A stretch of 64,000 bases of DNA, taken from positions 3,224,001 to 3,288,000 of the forward strand of contig NZ_CP027732.1 in assembly GCF_003852235.1 (NCBI RefSeq), given 5' to 3'. Position 1 is the stretch's first letter. Every line of letters starts with the position of its first letter. A program made the position numbers and the translations under genes. Below are positions 9,172 through 19,359 of the stretch, one piece after another. The notes under the pieces were generated by a model that saw only the letters and a program-made list of their open reading frames with translations, was not told the origin of the DNA and searched no databases. This stretch comes from Pseudomonas sp. R4-35-07 (GTDB taxonomy: Bacteria > Pseudomonadota > Gammaproteobacteria > Pseudomonadales > Pseudomonadaceae).

Positions 9172-9603
9172 ATGCAAAATCTCAAAGTGCTGATCGCTTT
9201 CCTGTGCCTGTTCTCCGGCTACGTCGCGGCTGCACCAGCGCCCGCCGAGAAGGAAGTAGCCCAGGCGGTCGACCAACTGACCCAGGCTATGTTGCACCTG
9301 GACCTCAAGCAACTGCATGCGCTGACCGCAGACACCCTCACCTACGGCCATTCCAGCGGCAAGGTGCAGAACAAAGCGCAGTTCATCGAAGACCTGGAAA
9401 CTCACAAGAGCGCGTTCAAGACCCTGGAAATGCAAAACCAGACCATCACCCTGAACGGCGATACCGCCCTGGTGCGCAACCACTTTCACGCCCTGGCGGT
9501 GAACAGTGGCGTCGAAGTGCCGACCGATATCGATAACTTCCAGGTCTGGCAGAAGCAGAAAGGCCAATGGCTGCTGATCGGTCGCCAGGCCTACAAATAC
9601 TGA
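9172..9603 (+). CDS. Secreted NTF2-like / DUF4440 family protein
   Basis: 143 residues with a clear Sec signal peptide (LIAFLCLFSGYVAAA, cleavage near residue 21-22). The mature part has the cone-shaped NTF2/SnoaL layout: an amphipathic helix (EVAQAVDQLTQAML), then sheet strands carrying LTYGHSSGKV, DTALVRNHFHA and WQKQKGQWLLIGRQ. DUF4440 and related periplasmic NTF2-like proteins include ketosteroid-isomerase-fold enzymes and binding proteins with no catalysis. No specific substrate can be assigned. AAGGAC upstream of ATG 9172 acts as ribosome site. Confidence 0.75.
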   Translation: MQNLKVLIAFLCLFSGYVAAAPAPAEKEVAQAVDQLTQAMLHLDLKQLHALTADTLTYGHSSGKVQNKAQFIEDLETHKSAFKTLEMQNQTITLNGDTALVRNHFHALAVNSGVEVPTDIDNFQVWQKQKGQWLLIGRQAYKY

Positions 9604-9632
9604 CCCTTGTCGGTGAGCCGCTCAGCCACGGC

Positions 9633-10973
9633 TCACCATTGCACTACTTTGCGCACCTTGAGCAACGCCTCACGCAGCGCCGTCATCGACACCGACCCCA
9701 AGGCCAGGCGCAGCGCGTGGGGCACATGGGCCGAGACGGCAAACGGCTCGGCGGTGGAAACGCCAATACCCTCGCGCTGTAAGGTCATGGCCACCTGATC
9801 GGCACGGGTATCTTCGGCCAGCGGCAGCCACAAAAAATACGACGAGGGATGGCTGATATAGCTCAGCCCCGTCAGCACTTGCGCAGCCAAAGCTTGCCGC
9901 GCCTGGGCATCTGCGCGTTTTTGCGCCTCCAACTGCGCGACGGTGCCATCTTCAATCCAGGCCACGGCGATCGCACTCATCACCCCCGGCACGTTCCAGG
10001 TGGTGGCCATGACGGTGCGCTCCAATACCTTGACCCAAGCCAGGGGCGCCGCGATAAAACCGACGCGCAAGCCGGTGGCGACACTTTTGGAAAACCCACC
10101 GACGTACACCGTGCATTCAGGCGCCAAGCTCGCCAGCGGCGGCGGTGCGTGTTCGGCCAGGAAGGCGTAGGCGGCGTCCTCGATGATCATCAAGTGGTGC
10201 TCTCGCGCAATCGCCACCAGGCGCTCGCGCTGCGCCAGGCTCATCACCCAGCCCAGCGGGTTATGCAGGGTCGGCATGCTGTAGACCGCGCGCACCGGCC
10301 GCTTGCGGCACAGGGCCTGCAGGTGATCGAGGTCCGGGCCGATGGCAGTGGACGGGATCGCGACGATCTCCAGGTGCAGGGTCTCGGCCAATACCTTGAA
10401 GCCCGAATAGGTCAATGCGTCGACGGCGATCACATCGCCAGGTTTGAGCAGCGCCATCAGGGTTACCGCCAAGCCGTGCTGGGCTCCGCTGACCAGCAAT
10501 ACCTGTTCGGCCTGCACCGCCAGCCCGCGCTGCAACAGGTGCTGCGCGACTGCCGCGCGTTCATGCAGGCGGCCGGCATGGGGCTGGTAACGCAACAGCG
10601 CTTCCAGGTCGCCGGATAACGCCAACTGGCGCAGCGCGCCACGCAAAAGCTCGGCCTGGCCGGGCAATGAGGGGTAGTTGAAATTCAAGTCGAGCATGCC
10701 CGCCGCGACGGGCATCTGCCCACTGCCCTGGCCCGGCGGTAACGCCAGTTCGCGCACAAAAGTGCCACGCCCGGTTTCACCACTGACCAGCCCCATCGCC
10801 TCCAGCTCGGCGTACACGCGGCTCGCGGTGACCAGCGCCAGGCCATACTCGGCGGCGAGTTGGCGGTGCGTGGGCAGGCGCGTGCCGGGCGGCATTTTGC
10901 CCGCACGAATGGCCTCGGCGAAGGTATCGACCAGCGACTTGTAGCGGGCGCGCGGCATTGGCGATGTATCCAT
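9633..10973 (-). CDS. MocR-family regulator (GntR HTH fused to PLP aminotransferase fold)
   Basis: 446 residues. Residues ~8-75 are a GntR winged helix (PTHRQLAAEYGLALVTASRVY), joined by a short linker to a fold-type I aminotransferase domain with the PLP lysine at 296 in GGFSKS and the Asn of HNPLG at 228. This is the MocR architecture, in which the aminotransferase part usually senses PLP or an amino-compound rather than catalysing. It is divergent from an EamA exporter with 75 bp between start codons, the normal arrangement for a MocR protein and its single target. I infer that it controls that exporter; the effector is unknown. Confidence 0.9.
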   Translation of the reverse strand: MDTSPMPRARYKSLVDTFAEAIRAGKMPPGTRLPTHRQLAAEYGLALVTASRVYAELEAMGLVSGETGRGTFVRELALPPGQGSGQMPVAAGMLDLNFNYPSLPGQAELLRGALRQLALSGDLEALLRYQPHAGRLHERAAVAQHLLQRGLAVQAEQVLLVSGAQHGLAVTLMALLKPGDVIAVDALTYSGFKVLAETLHLEIVAIPSTAIGPDLDHLQALCRKRPVRAVYSMPTLHNPLGWVMSLAQRERLVAIAREHHLMIIEDAAYAFLAEHAPPPLASLAPECTVYVGGFSKSVATGLRVGFIAAPLAWVKVLERTVMATTWNVPGVMSAIAVAWIEDGTVAQLEAQKRADAQARQALAAQVLTGLSYISHPSSYFLWLPLAEDTRADQVAMTLQREGIGVSTAEPFAVSAHVPHALRLALGSVSMTALREALLKVRKVVQW

Positions 10974-11048
10974 GACAATTTTTTGATTGCCTCAATCTTC
11001 AGCCCTAGGATGCCGGGCACGCAACTTCCCTTTTACGGACATCCCCCC

Positions 11049-11939
11049 ATGGAACGCACCTCGCCTTTCGGCACACTGGACAGCAGCACCCAAGGCTGGA
11101 TCAACGGTTTTATTGGCGTGGTGATCTTCAGCGGTTCGCTGCCGGCCACGCGCCTGGCGGTGATGGAATTCGACCCGGTGTTCCTGACCATGATCCGCGC
11201 GACGCTCGCGGCCATCCTGGGGCTGTGCCTGTTGCGGTGGTTCCGCGAAAAACGCCCCACCCGCCCGCAATGGGCGCCCTTGGCCATCGTCGCGTTCGGC
11301 GTGGTGATCGGTTTCCCGCTGCTCACGGCGCTGGCGCTGCAATACGTGACCTCCGCGCACTCCATTGTGTTTATCGGCCTGCTGCCGCTGGCGACGGCGA
11401 TCTTCGGCGTGCTGCGCGGCGGCGAGCGGCCGCGACCGGTGTTCTGGTTGTTTTCGGGGCTGGGCAGCGCGCTGGTGATGGCTTACGCCTTCGCCCAGGG
11501 CCTGAGCGCTGCGCCCGCCGGGGACCTGCTGATGCTGTTGGCGGTGCTGGTCTGCGGCCTGGGCTATGCCGAAGGCGCCAAGCTGTCGCGCAGCCTGGGT
11601 GGCTGGCAGGTGATTTGCTGGGCCCTGGTAATGTCGCTGCCCGTCGTCGCGCCGTTGAGCTGGCTGCTGGCGCCCGCGTCGTTCACCGGCATCAGCCTGC
11701 CGGCCTGGCTGAGCCTGGGTTACGTCGCAGTGTTCAGCATGTTGATCGGCTTTGTGTTCTGGTATCGCGGCCTGGCCCAGGGTGGCATCGCTGCGGTCGG
11801 CCAGTTGCAGTTGCTGCAACCGTTCTTTGGTTTGGCGCTGGCGGCGGGCCTGCTGCATGAGCAGGTCAGCCTGGGCCTGCTGCTGGTCACGGTGGCGGTG
11901 ATCGGCTGCGTGGCCGGCGCGAAGCGCTTCGCGCGCTAG
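11049..11939 (+). CDS. EamA/DMT-superfamily transporter
   Basis: 296 residues from ATG 11049. Ten hydrophobic segments arranged as two EamA repeats are visible: repeat 1 up to about residue 140 and repeat 2 ending in the GWYRGLAQGG-like phrase FWYRGLAQGGIAAVGQLQLLQP. Family members export amino acids, metabolites or drugs across the inner membrane. It is divergent from the MocR gene and most likely its target. Compare RhtA/YdcZ-type exporters; the exact substrate cannot be read from the sequence. Confidence 0.85.
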   Translation: MERTSPFGTLDSSTQGWINGFIGVVIFSGSLPATRLAVMEFDPVFLTMIRATLAAILGLCLLRWFREKRPTRPQWAPLAIVAFGVVIGFPLLTALALQYVTSAHSIVFIGLLPLATAIFGVLRGGERPRPVFWLFSGLGSALVMAYAFAQGLSAAPAGDLLMLLAVLVCGLGYAEGAKLSRSLGGWQVICWALVMSLPVVAPLSWLLAPASFTGISLPAWLSLGYVAVFSMLIGFVFWYRGLAQGGIAAVGQLQLLQPFFGLALAAGLLHEQVSLGLLLVTVAVIGCVAGAKRFAR

Positions 11940-12045
11940 CGCTAGGGGCCAGGGGCTGCTAAACAGAAATGGCGTCCGCGCCCGTGGCCGCACGGGTTGA
12001 TCCTGGTCTACATTTGACGGCAACCGCTAACCGAGGACTGCACCG

Positions 12046-12933
12046 ATGACTCGTCTCACCGCCAAAGACTTCGCTCCCGAACTGCTGGAACTCTACGATG
12101 GCTACGCCCACGGTACGCTGAACCGCCGCGAATTCCTCGACCGCGCCGCGCTGTTTACCTTCGGTGGCCTGACCGCCTCGGCCCTGCTCGCCGCCCTGAG
12201 CCCCAACTACGCACTCGCCGAACAGGTGAAATTCACCGACCCCGCTATCGTTGCCGACTACATCACGTACCCGTCACCCAAGGGTAACGGCACGGTGCGC
12301 GGCTACCTGGTGCGCCCGGCCAAGGCCGCCGGCAAACTGCCTGCGGTGGTGGTCGTGCATGAGAACCGTGGCCTGAATCCGTATATCGAAGACGTGGCGC
12401 GGCGCCTGGCCAAAGCCGGCTTTATCGCCCTGGCGCCCGATGGCCTGACCTCGGTGGGCGGCTACCCCGGCAACGATGAAAAAGGCGTGGCCCTGCAGCA
12501 GACCGTCGACCCCACCAAACTGATGAACGACTTTTTCGCGGCCATTGAATGGCTGATGCACCACGACAGCAGCACCGGCAAAGTCGGCATCACCGGTTTC
12601 TGCTATGGCGGTGGCGTGACCAATGCGGCGGCGGTGGCCTACCCGGAACTGGCGGCGGCCGTATCGTTCTACGGGCGTCAACCCGAGGCCAAGGACGTAC
12701 CCCGCATCAAGGCACCGATCCTGCTGCATTACGGGGAGCTGGATGCGCGCATCAACGAAGGTTGGCCGGCCTACGATCAGGCGCTTAAAGCCGCCGGCAC
12801 GACGTATGAGGCATTTATCTACCCGGGAGCCAACCACGGCTTTCACAACGATTCGACGCCGCGTTATGACGAGGCAGCAGCGAACCTGGCCTGGGAGCGC
12901 ACCCTGGGATGGTTCCGCAAATACCTTGCTTAG
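12046..12933 (+). CDS. Dienelactone hydrolase family protein with Tat-type signal
   Basis: 295 residues. The N-terminal ~57 residues hold a twin-arginine motif, NRREFLDR (Arg27-Arg28), followed by a hydrophobic Ala/Leu stretch and a probable cleavage site after ALA, so export of the folded enzyme by Tat is likely. The catalytic domain has Glu106 (VVHENRG), nucleophile Cys186 in GFCYGG, an Asp in GELDARI and the His in GANHGFHND, the classic Glu-Cys-Asp-His dienelactone hydrolase set. The family opens lactone rings; the YghX-type periplasmic branch has no agreed substrate. It is monocistronic, with a weak GGA site upstream. Confidence 0.85.
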   Translation: MTRLTAKDFAPELLELYDGYAHGTLNRREFLDRAALFTFGGLTASALLAALSPNYALAEQVKFTDPAIVADYITYPSPKGNGTVRGYLVRPAKAAGKLPAVVVVHENRGLNPYIEDVARRLAKAGFIALAPDGLTSVGGYPGNDEKGVALQQTVDPTKLMNDFFAAIEWLMHHDSSTGKVGITGFCYGGGVTNAAAVAYPELAAAVSFYGRQPEAKDVPRIKAPILLHYGELDARINEGWPAYDQALKAAGTTYEAFIYPGANHGFHNDSTPRYDEAAANLAWERTLGWFRKYLA

Positions 12934-12974
12934 ATACAATCCAACAACGGTAACCACGATGCGAAGCGAGTCGC

Positions 12975-13322
12975 TCTTGATCTTGCTTTTGATCTAGGCG
13001 CCCCGTTAAACCACGCTGGCCGGAATTCGATATTGATTTGGGGGGTAAACCGGCAGGGATGCCGGTTTAGCCGCCCCGCGCCATGGATGGCGCGTGGCGG
13101 CGGCCCCCCAAATCAATGTCGGATTACGGGCACACCGAGCCTAGGCGAGGTGCCGAGTGGTGGGGCAAGAGCGTTTTGCTTACTTTTGCGCTTTTCAAAA
13201 GTGAGACGCCGTAAGGGCGGAACCCTAAGCCGCCGTTACCGCAGCAACGGATATGTACTCGCCCTGATCCAGCATCCTGGTCGGCTGTCAGGCCGCCATC
13301 GGGGGCAAGCCCCCTCCCACAT
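12975..13322. repeat. Long interspersed repeat with multi-arm fold, ending in a single REP
   Basis: The 480-bp gap between 12934 and 13413 contains no gene. It holds an element that I recognise as recurring in fluorescent pseudomonads. Its core is a 14-bp perfect inverted repeat (13032-13045 with 13104-13117, ATTGATTTGGGGGG arms) that encloses two further hairpins: 13046-13054 with 13061-13069, and 13070-13083 with 13088-13101. Downstream is a conserved stretch with GCGTTTTGCTTACTTTTGCG and a lone REP (13296-13322). No open frame of plausible coding character crosses it. Confidence 0.75.
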
Positions 13323-13413
13323 TTAGGGCGCGGGGCGTCAGTTAGAGAGGCTTCGGCTTCTGAGCCGTCACAGGTTCAGGGCTACACCAAAGTTGTGTAG
13401 ATACCTATGCACA

Positions 13414-13790
13414 TCAGGCAGCAATCGCCTGCAACCATCCCTTGAACGCCAGCATCGCTGGCGTCTCAGCCCGCGACTGCAAGCGCGTCAGCCAGTAACT
13501 GCCGGTGGTTATCCCCACCGCGAACGGCTGGCGAATCACGTCACTCTCCAATTGCCGCGAAAACATCATCGCCGGCGCCAGTGCCACGCCGAGGCCCTCC
13601 AGCGCCGCTTCCATCATCGCCAGCGACGAATCGAACACGATGCTGCGCGGTACCAGGGGTATCGACCGGCAGCCCGGCAGCCTGGAACCACAGGCTCCAT
13701 TCATCGGTGCGGTAAGAGCGCAGCAATGTGTGTTTCAACAGGTCGGCCGGCGTGTGCAGCTGTTCGGCGACATCGTTTGTATCAGCGACT
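13414..13790 (-). pseudogene. ampR: ampR remnant (LysR-family effector domain, truncated and frameshifted)
   Basis: On the minus strand, 13790-13660 reads as DLLKHTLLRSYRTDEWSLWF and, after a frameshift near 13655-13665, the adjoining frame continues with IVFDSSLAMMEAALEGLG, then FAVGITTGSYWLTRLQSR and a stop at 13414. These are the C-terminal landmarks of AmpR/GcvA-type LysR regulators (LLRSYR..EW..WF; FDSSL....AAL.G.GVAL; YWLT..KSR..TPAM). Only about the last 120 of ~295 residues remain; the DNA-binding half is missing. It lies head-to-head with ampC, exactly where ampR normally sits. Interpretation: a degraded ampR, so normal induction of the neighbouring beta-lactamase is probably lost. 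Confidence 0.8.
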
Positions 13791-13795
13791 AATAA

Positions 13796-15019
<1,224 letters not shown>

Positions 15020-15149
15020 CTTGACACATATCCCTATGGTCGAGGCCGGCGTTAACAGTCTTTGACAGTTTCCCGACAAAGCACTCAAAGATTGCGTGCC
15101 GCCACGGCCCTAACATTCGAGCATCCAAACCACCATCCGGGTGCTCTTC

Positions 15150-16973
15150 ATGTTTCGCACGTTACGCGGTATCCCGCTGCTCGGTTGCCTGTTGGGCACG
15201 CTCGGTTGCCAGGGGCAATCGAGCGTGCCGCCGCCGATTCAAAAAGGCGATTACGGCGCGATCATCCGCTACCTGCAAAGCCGTATACCCCGTGAGATGG
15301 CGCGGGACAATGTGGCGGGCTTGTCGATTGCCCTGGTCAGTGGCCAGGAATTGATCTGGGCCCGTGGCTTCGGCCTGGCCGACAAGGCCCGAGGGGTGCC
15401 GGTCACCCCCAACACGGCGTTTCGCGCCGGGGGCATATCTACGTTGCTCACTGCCACGGCGGCCTTGCAACTGGTGGAACAACAGCGCCTGGGGCTGGAT
15501 GCGCCGCTTCAGCAAACCTTGCGCGAGTTCCACGTACGCTCGCGGTTTCACAGCGATCAGGCCGAGGCGGACCAAGCGATTACCTTGCGCCGCTTGCTCA
15601 GCCATCAATCCGGCTTGCCCAGCGAGCATTTGCGCGACCTGCGCAGTAACTACGCCATGGGCCAGATGCCGCAACGCGTTTCGGGCGTGTGGCTGAGCAG
15701 CCCGCCGGGCTCCCAGGTGGCGTATTCCAATCTGGGCTACGCCCTGGTGGGGGCAGCCATCGAGCGCAGCACTGGTAAAAGCTTCGAGGCGCAACTGCAA
15801 GGCAGCCTGCTCAGGCCTCTGGAAATGAACCAGTCAAGTTTCGTCGGCACCGGCACCCAATTGAGCTACCGCGCTTTGGGCTACGAAGAGGGCAAGGCCA
15901 GCAACGACGCGCAGGTCCGTGACCTCGCCGCCGCCAGCCTGTGGGCCAGCCCCAAAGACCTCAGCCATTACGTACACATGCTGTTCGCCAAAGGGGTCTA
16001 CAAAGGCAACCGGGTACTGGGCAGCGCTTCGATCGATGAGATGTTCACCCAGCAGAACACCGGCAACGCCCTGGATTTCGATTGCCAGATGGGTCTCGGC
16101 TGGTTTCTGGCGCCGTGCGGGGATGAACCGGTCGGCCCTGGCATACGGGCCTATCAGCACAGTGGCGGCGGCGATGATTTCGCCGCGCAGTTGAGCATGC
16201 TTCCGGATCAGCAACTGGCCGTAATCATCATGGCCAATGACAGCAATGCCGAACAGCTGGTGGTGTCGTTGTCCACCGACACCCTGCGCCTGATGCTCCA
16301 GGCGCAGACCGGCAAGGCGGTCTGTGCCGACGACTGCCAGGCCCCGAACCACGGCCTCAAGCTGCGCCAAGTGCCGGCCGCAGTCGACCGCAAGCGCCTG
16401 GCCGGGTTCTACGCGACCTCATGGGGTGTGTTGCGTATCAAGGATGATCACGGGCGTTTATCCGGCGAACTGGGCGGGTGCGATTTCGAGCTGCTGCGCG
16501 ACGATCAAGGCTGGCTGCGCGCGCAGAAAAAGGTTTTCGGCTTCTGGTTGAAAGACCTTGGCGAACTCGGTCGTGTGCAACTAGACGTAGTCAGGGTACA
16601 GGGCCGGCAGATCCTCACCGCCCGCAGCCACGGCCAACGCCTTGCCGTGGGCGAACGCATCGAGCCACCGCCGCTGCCCCTGGCGTGGGCAGACACCGTC
16701 GGCACTTACCAGGTGCTCAATACCCACGAGCCCGATGCGCCGTTGAGCGGCGTCAGGGTGCGGCTGGAGGAAGGCTTCCTGGTGATTCGCGGCCAACTGC
16801 ATGATGAGCCCCTGACCGACTACATCCTGCTGCCCGTCGATAACGCCCACGCGGTCGTAGCCGGCAGCGGCTATGGCCTGGGCGATACCGTCAGCCGTCA
16901 GGTCAATGGCCTTAGCGCTTCGGGCTACGCTTTCAAACGTCTGCACTCGCCCCTCGACACGTTGAATTTCTAA
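15150..16973 (+). CDS. Beta-lactamase-fold lipoprotein lacking the SxxK pair
   Basis: About 607 residues from ATG 15150 (GTG 15141 is an alternative). The N-terminus carries a lipobox, LLGTLGC, so it is a probable lipoprotein. Residues ~40-380 form the serine beta-lactamase/penicillin-binding fold (COG1680), with YSN intact in VAYSNLGYALVG and the KTG-equivalent HSGGGDDF. But at the catalytic helix, where relatives read G-S-x-S-K, this protein reads G-G-I-S-T: the nucleophile Ser is Gly and the general-base Lys is Thr. The remaining ~230 residues are a lipocalin-like or beta-rich C-terminal extension as in PBP4*-type esterases. It follows ampC by 130 bp. Likely non-catalytic (binding or scaffold) or recently inactivated. 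Confidence 0.75.
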   Translation: MFRTLRGIPLLGCLLGTLGCQGQSSVPPPIQKGDYGAIIRYLQSRIPREMARDNVAGLSIALVSGQELIWARGFGLADKARGVPVTPNTAFRAGGISTLLTATAALQLVEQQRLGLDAPLQQTLREFHVRSRFHSDQAEADQAITLRRLLSHQSGLPSEHLRDLRSNYAMGQMPQRVSGVWLSSPPGSQVAYSNLGYALVGAAIERSTGKSFEAQLQGSLLRPLEMNQSSFVGTGTQLSYRALGYEEGKASNDAQVRDLAAASLWASPKDLSHYVHMLFAKGVYKGNRVLGSASIDEMFTQQNTGNALDFDCQMGLGWFLAPCGDEPVGPGIRAYQHSGGGDDFAAQLSMLPDQQLAVIIMANDSNAEQLVVSLSTDTLRLMLQAQTGKAVCADDCQAPNHGLKLRQVPAAVDRKRLAGFYATSWGVLRIKDDHGRLSGELGGCDFELLRDDQGWLRAQKKVFGFWLKDLGELGRVQLDVVRVQGRQILTARSHGQRLAVGERIEPPPLPLAWADTVGTYQVLNTHEPDAPLSGVRVRLEEGFLVIRGQLHDEPLTDYILLPVDNAHAVVAGSGYGLGDTVSRQVNGLSASGYAFKRLHSPLDTLNF

Positions 16974-16984
16974 AGGACGCAATC

Positions 16985-17194
16985 GGGGGCAAGCCCTGAC
17001 TCCAGTCAGTTAAGAAGTAGCAGGAGCGAGAGCTGACTTGTGGCGAGGGAGCTTGCTCCCGCTGGGGCGCGAAGCGGCCCCAAACAATGGGACTGCTGCG
17101 CAGTCCAGCGGGAGCAAGCTCCCTCGCCACAGGTTACTTTTTACCCTTCCTACTTCTTAACTGACTGGCATTAGGGCAAGCCCCCTCCCACATT
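16985..17194. repeat. Nested REPIN, copy 2
   Basis: An 18-bp perfect inverted repeat (CAGTCAGTTAAGAAGTAG at about 17004-17021 and its complement at 17150-17167) encloses a second inverted pair (17039-17131) of the TGTGGCGAGGGAGCTTGCTC type with a short loop. Outer REP halves (GGGGGCAAGCCC) flank it. Same design as 8826-9031. It fills the gap between convergent genes. Confidence 0.85.
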
Positions 17195-17217
17195 GGCTTG
17201 TCGTTATTTACGGGTAC

Positions 17218-18495
17218 TTACTCGGCATACGCCCAGGTCATCCGAAACGACGCTCCGCCCCACTCCGAGTCCAGCACCTGCACCTGTCCGCCATGCCATT
17301 GGCTGACCCGCTGGACCAGCGCCAGGCCCAGGCCGAAGCCGCCGGTACGGCGGTCGCGGCTTGAATCCAGGCGCATGAAGGGTTCAAAGATTTTGGCGCG
17401 GCCCTCGACCGGAATACCAGGACCATCGTCGCTGACCTGCAGTTCGTAACCGCTGCCGAACTTGATCAACGACACTTCAACCCGCCGGTCGGCATAGCGA
17501 ATGGCGTTGCGCAGCAGGTTGATCACCGCGCGCGCCATGAATCGTGGCTCGATGCGAATCACATCGACCTCACAGGTACGCAGCGACAACTGCACACCTG
17601 CGGCCTCGGCCTCCAGCGCCACGCTGCCGATCACGCTGTCCAGCCAACTGTGGGCCTCGATGCTTTCGCGGGTGACCTGGGTCGCGCCGCGCTCCAGGCT
17701 GGCGTAGGTCAACAGCTCGGAGACCATTTCTTCCAGTTCGCCAAGGTCGGCGTACATATCGGCGATCAGTTCGCGACTTTGGCGCGGATCGGCCTGCTGC
17801 TTGAGCTGGTCAAGCTCGAAAGACAAGCGCGCAATCGGCGTGCGCAGCTCGTGGGATACCGCGTTGGTCAGTTCGCGCTGGTTGGCGATCAGGCTTTCGA
17901 TGCGCTCGGCCATCTGGTTGAAGTGCCCGGCCAGCGCACGCACGGTGGAGCGACGCGGCAACAGGATGCGCGAGCCGAGGTCGTTGTCGCCAAAGCGCTG
18001 CGCCGCCAGGCGGATGTGCTCCAGGTCGCGCCAGTGCGGACGCACCCAAAAGTACAACACAATGGCCAGGCTCACGCCCAGGAGCCCGTAGGCCCACAGG
18101 TACAACCATTTCGGTTCTTCCGGCAATTGGATTTCGAGCAATTGCGGGCCGTCGTCGATGGGCGCGAGGAACTTCATGAAGTCCTCGCGCACCACCACTT
18201 GGCCGGCCGCCAGCAGTGCCTGTTCGCGCGCGCTCAGGTGCTGGCTGTCGCGCTGCACCAGCTGCAGGCGCAGGCCGTAATGCGGTTGCAGCTGGTCCAG
18301 ACGCGCCTGGCGCGCCTCGCCCTGCACCGGCCGCAGTTGTTCCACCAGGGCCCACGCTGGGCCGCGCAGGGCCTCGCGATTATAGGTTTCATTGGACTCG
18401 GGCATGTACGCGTCCAGGCCATAGTTGACCAACCAGATCGCACCGGCCAACCCAAGCGCGAGAATCAGGTACAAGCGCAGATACAGGCGCAGCAT
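17218..18495 (-). CDS. rstB: Sensor histidine kinase, RstB-like
   Basis: 425 residues. An N-terminal membrane helix (LYLILALGLAGAIWLVNYGL), a periplasmic sensor of ~120 residues and a second membrane helix (YGLLGVSLAIVLYFWV) are followed by a HAMP linker, the H-box (AVSHELRTPIARLSFELDQL), an N-box (INLLRNAIRYA) and the G-boxes DDGPGIP and GFGLGLALV. It is a classical transmembrane HisKA/HATPase kinase. The gene starts directly after the response-regulator stop, so the two are one transcript. The partner is clearly RstA-like, which supports RstB; in enterobacteria RstAB responds to acid and Mg2+ through PhoPQ, but the signal here is unknown. Confidence 0.85.
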   Translation of the reverse strand: MLRLYLRLYLILALGLAGAIWLVNYGLDAYMPESNETYNREALRGPAWALVEQLRPVQGEARQARLDQLQPHYGLRLQLVQRDSQHLSAREQALLAAGQVVVREDFMKFLAPIDDGPQLLEIQLPEEPKWLYLWAYGLLGVSLAIVLYFWVRPHWRDLEHIRLAAQRFGDNDLGSRILLPRRSTVRALAGHFNQMAERIESLIANQRELTNAVSHELRTPIARLSFELDQLKQQADPRQSRELIADMYADLGELEEMVSELLTYASLERGATQVTRESIEAHSWLDSVIGSVALEAEAAGVQLSLRTCEVDVIRIEPRFMARAVINLLRNAIRYADRRVEVSLIKFGSGYELQVSDDGPGIPVEGRAKIFEPFMRLDSSRDRRTGGFGLGLALVQRVSQWHGGQVQVLDSEWGGASFRMTWAYAE

Positions 18496-19203
18496 CTACA
18501 TCTCCCAGGCGAACGGATTGAACAGGTAGCCCTTGCCCCAGATGGTCTTGATGCACACTGGCTCGCGCGGGTTGTCATTGAGCTTGCCGCGCAGTTTGCT
18601 GATGTACACATCGACGCTGCGGTTCAGGCCATCGAACGCAATGCCGCGCATGCGGTTGAGGATGTCGTCGCGCGAAAGGATGGTTCCCGAGCTGCTCGCC
18701 AGTAGCCAGAGCAATTCGAACTCCATGGTGGTGAGGTCGATTTTTTCATCGCCCAGGCTGACCACCCGGCAACTGCGGTTGATCGACAACCGGCCGAATT
18801 CGAGGTAATCGCGTACCATCGCCTCGGGCACTTGCCGACGTTGCAGCGCGCGCAGGCGCGCCAGCAACACCGGCGGCTTGATGGGTTTGATCACATAGTC
18901 ATCGGCACCGGACTCCAGGCCCAGGATATGGTCCAGGTCATCTTCCTTGGCGGTGAGGATCACAATCGGTGTGTCGGACACTGCGCGGATCTCGCGACAC
19001 ACATGCAGGCCGCTCTGGCCCGGCAACATCAAGTCGAGCACGACCATTTTCGGTTTGAACGCCAGGAACGCCGCCAAGGCCAAATCGCCCCGGTGCACCG
19101 CTTGCACCTCGAAACCATGTTGCGACAGAAAATGCGCGATCAGCCCTGCCAGCTTCTCATCGTCCTCGACGAGCAGGACTTTGCCCAGACCCAGGTTTTC
19201 CAT
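18496..19203 (-). CDS. rstA: Response regulator, RstA ortholog (OmpR family)
   Basis: 235 residues: an N-terminal receiver with the acidic pair (VEDDEK), phospho-acceptor Asp in LDLMLPG and Lys in IKPIKPP, then an OmpR winged helix with RSVDVYISKLRGKL. The C-terminal phrase KGYLFNPFAWE is almost the same as the end of E. coli RstA (KGYLFAPHAWE), which is a good mark of orthology. It is the first gene of the rstA-rstB pair. The 156-bp gap to the divergent MFS gene should hold its promoter; no clear binding repeat was recognised there. Confidence 0.88.
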   Translation of the reverse strand: MENLGLGKVLLVEDDEKLAGLIAHFLSQHGFEVQAVHRGDLALAAFLAFKPKMVVLDLMLPGQSGLHVCREIRAVSDTPIVILTAKEDDLDHILGLESGADDYVIKPIKPPVLLARLRALQRRQVPEAMVRDYLEFGRLSINRSCRVVSLGDEKIDLTTMEFELLWLLASSSGTILSRDDILNRMRGIAFDGLNRSVDVYISKLRGKLNDNPREPVCIKTIWGKGYLFNPFAWEM

Positions 19204-19359
19204 AAGTTCTCAGTGTAGGAACGCCGATTGAAAGGCTGGCAGTATAGGTGGCAAGCTGCCCAACGGGAGCCGCCGCACGCAGGGTGCCAGCAAGCTTCAT
19301 GCTTTTAAGAGTTTTTAACAAATAGCCTGCACTCTTTTACGCCATTCACAGGGAGTTAT

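Noticed and set aside
13033..13326. 97-residue frame inside the interspersed repeat
   Set aside because: It runs through inverted repeats and a REP, with no ribosome site; resembles the spurious ORFs often annotated in such repeats.
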